8,265 nt of DNA from Gammaproteobacteria bacterium (lineage in GTDB: Bacteria; Pseudomonadota; Gammaproteobacteria; GRL18), in NCBI GenBank assembly GCA_028571885.1, contig JAPVVU010000122.1, forward strand, positions 1-8,265, written 5' to 3'. A program made the position numbers and the translations under genes. Position 1 is the first letter of the stretch, and each line of letters begins with the position of its first letter. Below are positions 1 through 5,447 of the stretch, piece after piece. The notes under the pieces are model-generated. The model made no database searches. It was not told where the DNA came from and worked only from the letters and a program-made list of their open reading frames with translations.

Positions 1-575
1 GCAATATAATCGACATGTTTGACCAGTTCAGGGTATTTTTCCCAGATATGCCAGGGTTCGGCTGTACTGACAGGCATACCAACTTCTGCCCGGACGTGAT
101 CAAGGTGAGCTATCAGTTGTTTGACAGAAAGATCTTTCCTTAATAAAACCTCATTGCCAACGATGACACGAACCACATTGCGACGATTTTTATCAGCAAT
201 CTTGATTAACGTTTCAATTTCATGCGAGTTTCGTTGCTGATTCTTATCAATCCAGCCGCCCAAAGCCACATTCAAATCATATTGTTGTGCTATCCTGGGT
301 ATCTCACCCAATGTTGATTGAATGCTATAAGTACGAATAGCATGAGTCTTCCCGGCAAGCAATGCTATGTCTGCTTTGATTTCTTCTTCAGTGGGATAAA
401 GGTTTTTTTCTGGGTTGTGGTGAGCGCGTAATGGTGAAAAAGAGAAGCCCTGAATTATTCCGGGCCATGGTGGCTCCATTTCAGGTCGATTAGCCAGCGC
501 CCAAAGGCTGATGGTCAGCACTGCAATAACCAGTGATATAATGATATTAGATAATCTCACCGTATAAGTTTCCAT
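1..575 (-). CDS. GH17-type glycoside hydrolase, N-terminal part (cut by window edge)
   Basis: The 191 visible codons begin METYTVRLSN. An N-terminal hydrophobic segment (about residues 9-28) should act as a membrane anchor or uncleaved signal, so the rest is probably periplasmic. The globular part starts GFSFSPLRAHHNP (about 43-54) and includes RTYSIQ (81-86), ALGGWID (104-110), VGNEVLLR (139-146) and a VSTAEPWHIW stretch (169-178). GNE is the acid/base signature of the GH17 clan, giving E142 as the likely proton donor; the nucleophile would lie beyond the window. In gammaproteobacteria such domains occur alone or fused to a membrane GT2 glucan synthase (NdvB-like), and which applies here cannot be seen. 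The start is firm because the codon just before this ATG is an in-frame TAA. No strong Shine-Dalgarno is visible. The gene is divergent from thiC. The family assignment is by motif and remembered similarity. Confidence 0.75.
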   Translation of the reverse strand, partial: METYTVRLSNIIISLVIAVLTISLWALANRPEMEPPWPGIIQGFSFSPLRAHHNPEKNLYPTEEEIKADIALLAGKTHAIRTYSIQSTLGEIPRIAQQYDLNVALGGWIDKNQQRNSHEIETLIKIADKNRRNVVRVIVGNEVLLRKDLSVKQLIAHLDHVRAEVGMPVSTAEPWHIWEKYPELVKHVDYI

Positions 576-595
576 TTAATGCGATAAATTGGCGG

Positions 596-604
596 ATTCT
601 ATCA
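596..604 (-). promoter_or_regulatory. candidate extended -10 promoter for the GH17 gene
   Basis: The minus strand reads TGATAGAAT, an extended -10 (TG-n-TAGAAT) matching the TATAAT box at five of six positions. Transcription would start about 14 nt before the ATG at 575. No good -35 is present at the usual distance, as expected for extended -10 promoters. AT-rich DNA produces such matches by chance, so this is tentative. Confidence 0.25.
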
Positions 605-724
605 CCATTTTGAATCGCATTCTGGATATTGTTCAAAAAAAATAAAAACAGTTTTAAATTTATAGGATGGTACGCTATATATCGGTGTATTCTGTCATTT
701 CTATTTATACAGACCAGTTTTCCC

Positions 725-753
725 TTGAAATTTCATCAAAATTCAGTTACTTT
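725..753 (+). promoter_or_regulatory. candidate sigma-70 promoter of thiC
   Basis: TTGAAA (725-730) is separated by 17 bp from TACTTT (748-753). The -35 is good and the -10 is weak (three of six). The predicted start, about 759-761, falls at the 5' edge of the TPP aptamer, which would make the aptamer the very beginning of the transcript. The position supports the call more than the sequence does. Other than this and the GH17 promoter candidate, I see nothing in 605-724. Confidence 0.35.
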
Positions 754-758
754 CAACC

Positions 759-841
759 TGCTAGGGGTCCTCACATTTTTTATTCGCGGGGCGAGAAACA
801 CCCTTTGAACCTGATCCGGTTCACACCGGCGTAGGAAAGCA
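759..841 (+). promoter_or_regulatory. TPP riboswitch (THI element) controlling thiC
   Basis: The aptamer is recognised by CACCCTTTGAACCTGATC at about 799-816 and GGCGTAGGAAAG at about 828-839, with the pairing arms in the correct order. P1 is TGCT (759-762) with AGCA (838-841). P2 is GGGT with the ACCC before TTTGAACCTGATC. CCGG/CCGG closes P5. The GAGA core of the CUGAGA pocket motif is kept, but the motif reads GCGAGA. The L5 loop reads TTCACA where the common form has a UAAU core. P3 is short and its loop is T-rich. Binding of thiamine pyrophosphate is expected to repress thiC. In the 129 nt from 842 to the ATG I see no intrinsic terminator (no GC stem plus T-run), so control is more likely at translation initiation. 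The SD is AAGGA at 961-965. Confidence 0.95.
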
Positions 842-970
842 TTTTAATCTGTGTTTACGCATTTAATATGATGCCAATTCATCTGATTAATCTTCATACG
901 CCTGCTTTTGTTTAATCGTTATTTTAACAGTTATTCTACACTGCTATTTTAAGAGACAGTAAGGACCAGT

Positions 971-2860
971 ATGAGCGCAATTCCAGAAGATTTTATCCTC
1001 CAGACCAGCCAGTTATCTGAAGACGTAACCCGTCCTTTTACCGGTTCGAGAAAAATATATGTACAGGGCAGCCGGCCTGATATTCGGGTTCCCATGCGTG
1101 AAATTATTCAGGATGATACCGAGACAAATGAAGGGATTGAAAAAAATCCGCCTATTCCAGTCTATGATACCTCTGGAATATACACTGATCCCGATGCTCA
1201 GATTGACCTGCTCAAAGGTTTGCCTGCTTTAAGAAACAACTGGATTATTGAACGCGAAGACACAGAACAACTTAATGGTCCCAGTTCAGAATACGGCACC
1301 CAGCGACAAAATGATCCTCAATTAGCTAATTTACGATTTGAACATATTCGTGCACCTCGCAAAGCCATAAAGGGTAAGAATGTGTCCCAAATGCATTATG
1401 CTCGCCAGGGTATTATTACGCCTGAAATGGAATATGTTGCCATTCGAGAAAATACTAAATTACAGGAAATGCGTGATGCCGGTTTGATGAGGATGCATCC
1501 TCAGCATCCTGGAGAAAACTTCGGTGCCAGCATTCCCGACGAAGTGACCGCAGAATTTGTGCGTGATGAAATAGCAAAAGGGCGGGCAATTATCCCTGCT
1601 AATATCAACCACCCTGAAATTGAGCCGATGATCATTGGCCGTAATTTTCTGGTTAAAGTGAATACCAATATCGGTAACTCAGCCGTTACTTCATCGATTA
1701 CGGAAGAAGTTGAGAAAATGGTCTGGTCGACGCGCTGGGGCGGCGATACTTTAATGGATCTGTCTACCGGGAAAAATATACATGAAACGCGTGAATGGAT
1801 CATTCGTAACTCACCGGTACCCATTGGTACTGTACCCATCTATCAGGCTTTAGAAAAAGTAAACGGCAAGGCAGAAAACCTGACCTGGGAAATATTTAAA
1901 GATACCTTAATAGAACAGGCAGAGCAGGGTGTGGATTATTTCACTATTCATGCTGGAATTCGTCTGCAGCATGTACCTTTGACCGCTAAGCGATTGACCG
2001 GTATTGTTTCTCGTGGTGGTTCTATCATGGCAAAATGGTGTCTTGCGCACCATACAGAAAGCTTCCTCTATACGCATTTTGAAGACATCTGTGAGATTAT
2101 GAAAGCCTATGATGTGGCCTTTTCACTCGGTGACGGCTTGCGTCCGGGATCGATTGCGGATGCCAATGATGAAGCACAATTGGGTGAATTAAGAACGCTT
2201 GGTGAGCTCACTCAAATTGCCTGGAAACACGATATTCAAACCATGATTGAAGGCCCGGGTCACGTGCCTATGCACATGATTAAGGAGAATATGGACATTC
2301 AGCTTGAAGCCTGTTCAGAAGCGCCTTTTTATACACTGGGGCCATTGACCACAGATATTGCGCCAGGCTATGACCACATTACCTCTGCCATTGGTGCAGC
2401 ACAGATTGGCTGGTATGGTACGGCAATGCTGTGTTATGTGACACCTAAAGAACATCTTGGCTTACCTAATAAGGCTGATGTTCGTGATGGCATCATAACC
2501 TATAAGCTGGCAGCACATGCAGCCGACTTAGCCAAAGGCATACCTGGCGCGCAGGTACGTGATAATGCCATGTCTAAAGCGCGTTTTGAATTTCGCTGGG
2601 AAGATCAGTTCAACCTTGGCCTGGACCCGGAGCGGGCGAGAGAATATCATGATGAAACTATGCCTAAACAGGCACATAAAGTCGCCCATTTTTGTTCAAT
2701 GTGCGGACCTAATTTCTGTTCGATGAAAATATCTCAGGACGTACGGGATTATGCAGCAGAACATGGTTTTGTTGACATTAATGTGGCGATAGAAGAAGGC
2801 ATGGCAGAAAAATCTGCCCAGTTTAAAGAAACAGGCAGCAATATCTATAACAAATCTTAA
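971..2860 (+). CDS. thiC: phosphomethylpyrimidine synthase ThiC
   Basis: ThiC is a radical-SAM enzyme of the cytoplasm that rearranges 5-aminoimidazole ribotide into 4-amino-5-hydroxymethyl-2-methylpyrimidine phosphate, the pyrimidine half of thiamine. At 629 residues it is full length (E. coli about 631). Visible signatures are ARQGIITPEMEYVAIREN (144-161), the MDLSTG and NSPVPIGTVPIYQAL region (about 262-294), TIHAGI (325-330), the SRGGSI/HHTESFLY stretch (about 348-367), GPGHVP (428-433) and the C-terminal cluster motif CSMCGPNFC, with C575, C578 and C583 as ligands of the [4Fe-4S] cluster. AAGGA five nt before the ATG supports the start. It is preceded by the TPP riboswitch, the standard feedback arrangement, and no other thiamine gene follows. 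The stop codon lies inside a 12-bp direct repeat (2855-2878). The gene looks intact. Confidence 0.98.
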   Translation: MSAIPEDFILQTSQLSEDVTRPFTGSRKIYVQGSRPDIRVPMREIIQDDTETNEGIEKNPPIPVYDTSGIYTDPDAQIDLLKGLPALRNNWIIEREDTEQLNGPSSEYGTQRQNDPQLANLRFEHIRAPRKAIKGKNVSQMHYARQGIITPEMEYVAIRENTKLQEMRDAGLMRMHPQHPGENFGASIPDEVTAEFVRDEIAKGRAIIPANINHPEIEPMIIGRNFLVKVNTNIGNSAVTSSITEEVEKMVWSTRWGGDTLMDLSTGKNIHETREWIIRNSPVPIGTVPIYQALEKVNGKAENLTWEIFKDTLIEQAEQGVDYFTIHAGIRLQHVPLTAKRLTGIVSRGGSIMAKWCLAHHTESFLYTHFEDICEIMKAYDVAFSLGDGLRPGSIADANDEAQLGELRTLGELTQIAWKHDIQTMIEGPGHVPMHMIKENMDIQLEACSEAPFYTLGPLTTDIAPGYDHITSAIGAAQIGWYGTAMLCYVTPKEHLGLPNKADVRDGIITYKLAAHAADLAKGIPGAQVRDNAMSKARFEFRWEDQFNLGLDPERAREYHDETMPKQAHKVAHFCSMCGPNFCSMKISQDVRDYAAEHGFVDINVAIEEGMAEKSAQFKETGSNIYNKS

Positions 2861-2878
2861 AAGAAGTCTTAAAAGAAG
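2855..2878. repeat. 12-bp tandem repeat overlapping the thiC stop
   Basis: Two exact head-to-tail copies of TCTTAAAAGAAG (2855-2866 and 2867-2878). The first copy contains the last bases and TAA stop of thiC, so the duplication starts inside the gene but does not change the protein. Confidence 0.9.
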
Positions 2879-2880
2879 TT

Positions 2881-2919
2881 ATAAGTCTTGAGTTATAAGT
2901 CATAAAGCTCAAGACTTAT
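2881..2919. repeat. 12-bp perfect inverted repeat after thiC
   Basis: ATAAGTCTTGAG (2881-2892) and CTCAAGACTTAT (2908-2919) are exact reverse complements around a 15-nt loop. In RNA this gives a 12-bp stem 20 nt after the thiC stop. No T-run follows, so it is not a classical intrinsic terminator, but it could protect the 3' end or slow polymerase. Its arms are built from the same TAAGTC/GACTTA heptamer found in the adjacent array. Confidence 0.85.
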
Positions 2920-2923
2920 TACG

Positions 2924-2958
2924 ACTTACGACTTACGACTTACGACTTACGACTTACG
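2924..2958. repeat. heptamer tandem array (ACTTACG)5
   Basis: Five exact copies of ACTTACG run head to tail at 2924-2958, preceded by a degenerate ACTTATTACG at 2914-2923. The array ends 11 nt before the ATG of the next gene and fills the region where a Shine-Dalgarno would be sought. Its copy number is likely unstable through replication slippage. Confidence 0.95.
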
Positions 2959-2969
2959 GTCCATAACCT

Positions 2970-4061
2970 ATGCTTAATACTTTGTTTGACTGGTTTGATA
3001 ATATTCAGCAATTTTTTATTCGTCTGATTAAACTTTATCATGTTCAGAATCTTAAAGATAAAGGCATTATCTGGTCTGTTGGTTTGTTAATTGTCACTTT
3101 ATTAACTATCTGGCTGGTCCTGGGTTTTTTATGGAGTCGTGAGCCTGCACTTTTTGATGTCAGAACACAAACTCAGCTAATAATTAATGAGCTGAATGAT
3201 AAGACAGCAAAGCAATACAAAACAGTTGTTGGCGCCACCACGACTGCCACTGTGATTAATGTGAGTAAAACGCTGCTGAACAAACCTGGCGGATACTTAA
3301 GTAACGATGTGTCGCCTCCGGGAATCTTCCTGGATAATATTCCAAATTGGGAACATGGTGTATTGGTCCAGATACGAGATATAGCAAGAGTGTTAAGAAA
3401 TGATTTTAGTATGGCGCAATCGACTTCAACAGAAGATAAAGATTTAGCCCTTGCAGAACCTTCATTTAACAATGATTCTAAAAAATGGCTCTGGCCTGCT
3501 TCTGAAAGCAAGTATCAGGAAGGTATTAATTACCTTTATGACTATTTAGAGCGATTAATTAATGAAGAAAAACAACATGCCCAGTTTTTTGCCCGGGCTG
3601 ATAATCTGGTTGACTGGCTGCAGGTGGTGGAAAAACGTCTGGGCAGTTTATCACAAAGATTGAGCGCCAGTGTTGGCCAGGAAAGAATTAATATTGATCT
3701 TGCCGGTGATGCCCAGGCACAACAGGCAACCTATTCTCCAGATAATCTGATGGTTAAAACATCCTGGTTTGAAATAGATGATGTATTCTACGAAGCACGA
3801 GGTACTGCATGGGCTTTGGTGCATTTACTGTATGCGATTGAGCAGGATTTCAGTCCCGTATTAAAAAAGAAAAATGCACTACTGAGTGTAAGACAAATTA
3901 TTCGTGAACTGGAAGCAACTCAGGCCCCTATATGGAGTCCAATTATATTAAATGGCAGTGGTTTTGGAATGACCGCGAACCATTCTCTGGTGATGGCATC
4001 TTATATTTCACGAGCAAATGCAGCCATCATTGATTTAAAGCGGCTGTTGCAGGACGGCTAA
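2970..4061 (+). CDS. DUF2333 family inner-membrane protein
   Basis: This is a 363-residue protein of unknown function. A short amphipathic N-terminus is followed by one transmembrane helix (about 32-54, GIIWSVGLL to LGFLW) and a soluble domain of about 300 residues, which the positive-inside rule places in the periplasm. Stretches I recognise from DUF2333 are GGYLSNDVSPPG (107-118) with DNIPNWEHGVLVQIRD (122-137), the STEDKDLALAEP segment (about 153-164), and a C-terminal GSGFGMTANHSLVMASYISRANAAIIDL (329-356). No catalytic motif is apparent. The length suits the family. No Shine-Dalgarno precedes the ATG, because the upstream region is the heptamer array. Internal ATGs lie well past the membrane helix, so this start remains the best. 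It is 109 nt from thiC across a strong inverted repeat, so cotranscription is uncertain. No functional link to its neighbours is visible. Confidence 0.85.
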   Translation: MLNTLFDWFDNIQQFFIRLIKLYHVQNLKDKGIIWSVGLLIVTLLTIWLVLGFLWSREPALFDVRTQTQLIINELNDKTAKQYKTVVGATTTATVINVSKTLLNKPGGYLSNDVSPPGIFLDNIPNWEHGVLVQIRDIARVLRNDFSMAQSTSTEDKDLALAEPSFNNDSKKWLWPASESKYQEGINYLYDYLERLINEEKQHAQFFARADNLVDWLQVVEKRLGSLSQRLSASVGQERINIDLAGDAQAQQATYSPDNLMVKTSWFEIDDVFYEARGTAWALVHLLYAIEQDFSPVLKKKNALLSVRQIIRELEATQAPIWSPIILNGSGFGMTANHSLVMASYISRANAAIIDLKRLLQDG

Positions 4062-4079
4062 GGGTGTTGGTAATAGTAA

Positions 4080-4136
4080 AGCTGAAGACGCTTGGCCAAT
4101 AGCTAAAGGCTCTTGGCAATAGCTAAAGGCTCTTAG
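4080..4136. repeat. tandem repeat, period 20-21 bp, about 2.8 copies
   Basis: The unit is AGCTAAAGGCTCTTGGCAAT (4101-4120). It is followed by a partial copy (4121-4136) and preceded by a diverged 21-nt copy (4080-4100, AGCTGAAGACGC and TTGGCCAAT). The array sits between two convergent genes, and its last copy runs into the stop codon of the minus-strand gene at 4133-4135. No classical terminator is evident between these genes. Confidence 0.9.
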
Positions 4137-4639
4137 AAAAATCCCGGAATGCTTTCAGACCAGCCGGACTCATTAAACAGAATAAGATATAGTTTCTCAT
4201 CCCATTTATGTCCCCATGGACCTGTTTTTATCAGGTGTTTACTATAGCCTCTTTGTGCACCAGGAGGAATAAAGCCAAAAGGAATACCGTTAATGAGTAA
4301 AGCCACTGAGCGTCCGTCAGGACTCCATTTGAATTCAAAATTATCAGACTGCAGCGGTGTAAATTCAGCATGTGGGTGCGCATAACTTGCAACAGCGGGT
4401 GGTGAAGAAGTTCGAAATTTAGAAATTTCAGATTCTTTTGGGGCTTTAATACGATTATAAATCCAACAGTCAGCAACCACCACCGGGCTATTTGCCCTGG
4501 TCAGGTACAGCCATGCAGAATGCCCATGATCTTCAAAGCGAGCTTCCTTATTTGAGCGTGAGTTTTTCTCACATATAAGCGTGCGTTTATCCATAGTTGA
4601 TGGATGAGCTGATGGATGAGTTGATGGATGATTTGACAT
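4133..4639 (-). CDS. uncharacterised 168-aa protein downstream of moaC
   Basis: I do not recognise this family. The product is soluble, with no signal peptide or membrane segment. The N-terminus (MSN, then HPST, HPSA, HPST at residues 4-15) is encoded by a 12-bp tandem repeat. The remainder (16-168) looks like a compact beta-rich domain with ARFEDHGHSAWLYLT (about 33-47), VADCWIYNRI (about 55-64), FEFKWSPDGRSVALLINGIPFGFI (about 100-124) and the ending RGYSKHLIKTGPWGHKWDEKLYLILF. Many aromatic, Gly and His residues look conserved rather than random, and codon use resembles real genes. Two starts are possible, this ATG or residue M16 (ATG at 4594), in which case the repeat would be untranslated leader; neither has a well-placed Shine-Dalgarno. 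It begins 32 nt after moaC on the same strand, so cotranscription is likely, but a role in molybdenum cofactor synthesis is only inference. Confidence 0.65.
   Translation of the reverse strand: MSNHPSTHPSAHPSTMDKRTLICEKNSRSNKEARFEDHGHSAWLYLTRANSPVVVADCWIYNRIKAPKESEISKFRTSSPPAVASYAHPHAEFTPLQSDNFEFKWSPDGRSVALLINGIPFGFIPPGAQRGYSKHLIKTGPWGHKWDEKLYLILFNESGWSESIPGFF
4598..4633. repeat. 12-bp tandem repeat, 3 copies (HPS-T/A codons)
   Basis: Three copies of TGATGGATGAGY (4598-4609, 4610-4621, and 4622-4633 with TT at the end) lie head to tail. Read on the minus strand within the 168-aa gene they encode the tetrapeptide repeat HPS[T/A]. Because 12 is a multiple of three, copy-number change would lengthen or shorten the N-terminus without a frameshift. 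Confidence 0.9.
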
Positions 4640-4671
4640 AGATTTTACAAGCTTATTCCTTTTTCACCTGT

Positions 4672-5151
4672 TTACCGCTCACTGAGCCAATGACCTGATT
4701 TTCCACCTTCTTTTTCCAAAAGGCGTACATTGCCTATAATCATACCACGATCCACGGCTTTACACATATCATAAATTGTCAGCAAAGCAATTTGAGTTGC
4801 CGTTAATGCCTCCATCTCAACACCTGTTTTGCCATCTGTTTCCACAGTACACAGGCAGGTCACTTTATTTTCAGATTCGATTACTTTAAGCTGTAAATCA
4901 ACATGCGTCAGAGCCAGGGGATGACATAATGGGATGAGATTCGATGTTTGCTTTGCAGCCATAATGCCGGCAATGCGAGCAATACCCAGGACATCCCCTT
5001 TTTTGTGCGTGCCTGCAACAATAAGTGCCAGAGTATCTGGCAGCATTGTGATCTCACCTTCGGTGACAGCACGACGATGAGTAATATCTTTGGCACCCAC
5101 ATCGACCATGTGAGCTTCACCCCTGGTATTAAAATGTGTTAGTTTATTCAT
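4672..5151 (-). CDS. moaC: cyclic pyranopterin monophosphate synthase MoaC
   Basis: MoaC converts the MoaA product (3',8-cyclo-7,8-dihydro-GTP) to cyclic pyranopterin monophosphate in the second step of molybdenum cofactor synthesis. The 159 residues align almost end to end with E. coli MoaC: LTHFNTRGEAHMVDVGAKD at the N-terminus, HKKGDVLGIARIAGI (49-63), the NLIPLCHPL stretch (71-79), GKTGVEMEALTA (107-118), TIYDMCKAVDRGM (125-137) and GGKSG near the end. Residues corresponding to the catalytic K51, D128 and K131 of the E. coli enzyme fall at the same numbers here. The enzyme is a soluble hexamer in the family. The only Shine-Dalgarno-like sequence, AAAGG three nt before the ATG, belongs to the first copy of the 20-bp repeat upstream. 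The gene is divergent from moaDE and probably cotranscribed with the 168-aa gene. Confidence 0.97.
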   Translation of the reverse strand: MNKLTHFNTRGEAHMVDVGAKDITHRRAVTEGEITMLPDTLALIVAGTHKKGDVLGIARIAGIMAAKQTSNLIPLCHPLALTHVDLQLKVIESENKVTCLCTVETDGKTGVEMEALTATQIALLTIYDMCKAVDRGMIIGNVRLLEKEGGKSGHWLSER

Positions 5152-5153
5152 AA

Positions 5154-5212
5154 GCCTTTAGCTAAATTAAAAATGCTTTAGCTAAATTAAAAATGCTTTA
5201 GCCAAAAAAATA
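5154..5212. repeat. tandem repeat, period 20-21 bp, about 2.8 copies, upstream of moaC
   Basis: The unit is GCTTTAGCTAAATTAAAAAT. A 21-nt copy starting GCCTTTAGC (5154-5174) is followed by an exact 20-nt copy (5175-5194) and a partial one (5195-5212). On the minus strand the copy nearest moaC reads TTTAGCTAAAGGCTT and supplies the AAAGG that would serve as ribosome binding site. The TTAGCTAAAGGC core is the reverse complement of the start of this array and closely matches the array at 4080-4136. Confidence 0.9.
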
Positions 5213-5228
5213 ACCTGGAAAACGTATA

Positions 5229-5256
5229 AGTATCCAAAGTATCGTATAATTATCAA
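5229..5256 (-). promoter_or_regulatory. candidate promoter of moaC
   Basis: On the minus strand TTGATA (5256-5251) is followed after 16 bp by GATACT (5234-5229), five of six and four of six matches to the sigma-70 boxes. The start would be about 5222, leaving a leader of about 70 nt that contains the 20-bp repeat array. CGTATAA occurs twice here exactly 20 bp apart (5223-5229 and 5243-5249), a possible pair of sites on one face of the helix. AT-rich surroundings lower confidence. Confidence 0.35.
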
Positions 5257-5270
5257 TAAAGTCGTTTAGA

Positions 5271-5298
5271 GGTTCTTAGAAATTTATTTCTTAGAACC
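5271..5298. repeat. interrupted inverted repeat (hairpin) in the moaC/moaD divergent region
   Basis: GGTTCT (5271-5276) pairs with AGAACC (5293-5298). After one T-T mismatch the arms continue AGAAAT (5278-5283) with ATTTCT (5286-5291), giving 12 pairs with a minimal loop. The near-perfect symmetry suits either an RNA hairpin or a dimeric protein site. No good T-run follows on either strand. Confidence 0.7.
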
Positions 5299-5337
5299 CT
5301 TTATCCTGCGTATATTAGAAAATTATACTAAATATGG

Positions 5338-5357
5338 AGAGGTTAATCCTCTTTTTT
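5338..5357 (+). terminator. terminator-like hairpin with six T, in the moaDE leader
   Basis: AGAGG (5338-5342) and CCTCT (5348-5352) form a five-pair stem with a 5-nt loop, followed by an uninterrupted run of T (5352-5357). On the plus strand no gene lies between 4061 and moaD, so this would not end a coding transcript. If it works it would act as an attenuator in the moaDE leader or end a short leader RNA. The stem is short, so efficiency is doubtful. Confidence 0.4.
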
Positions 5358-5358
5358 A

Positions 5359-5447
5359 TGTATTTAGGCAGAGTCGAAGTTGATTTCATACTCTGCTTTA
5401 TCCTGTATTAGGTAGAGTCGAAGTTCACTTCATGCTCTACATTATTG
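5359..5447 (+). repeat. two tandem 29-nt hairpins (44-45-nt direct repeat) before moaD
   Basis: Each unit begins TGTATT(T)AGG and contains a hairpin. Unit 1 has arms GCAGAGT (5368-5374) and ACTCTGC (5390-5396); unit 2 has GTAGAGT (5412-5418) and GCTCTAC (5434-5440). Inside each, GAAG pairs with YTTC around a TTSA loop. The two 29-nt hairpins differ at five bases. One is in the loop, and the other four keep pairing: C-G becomes T-A through two changes, T-A becomes T-G, and G-T becomes G-C. A third, degenerate start (TGTATTGTGAGGTAGAC, 5448-5464) contains the moaD ribosome binding site. TTGATT (5380-5385) and TGTATT (5404-5409), 18 bp apart, could also be a weak promoter. Confidence 0.85.

Noticed and set aside
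1501..1839. 112-aa open frame on the minus strand inside thiC
   Set aside because: It lies fully antisense to a strongly conserved part of thiC, has no recognisable motif, and is explained as a shadow frame.
3173..3511. 112-aa open frame on the minus strand inside the DUF2333 gene
   Set aside because: It is antisense to conserved DUF2333 stretches and has no ribosome binding site or family features.
4598..4633. Phase-variable repeat switching the 168-aa gene on and off
   Set aside because: The unit is 12 bp, so copy-number changes keep the reading frame; only length variation is possible.
5359..5447. Minimal CRISPR-like array (two palindromic 29-nt repeats with a short spacer)
   Set aside because: Only two units, a 15-nt spacer that is itself part of the 44-nt repeat, mismatches between repeats and no cas genes. 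Tandem duplication explains it better.
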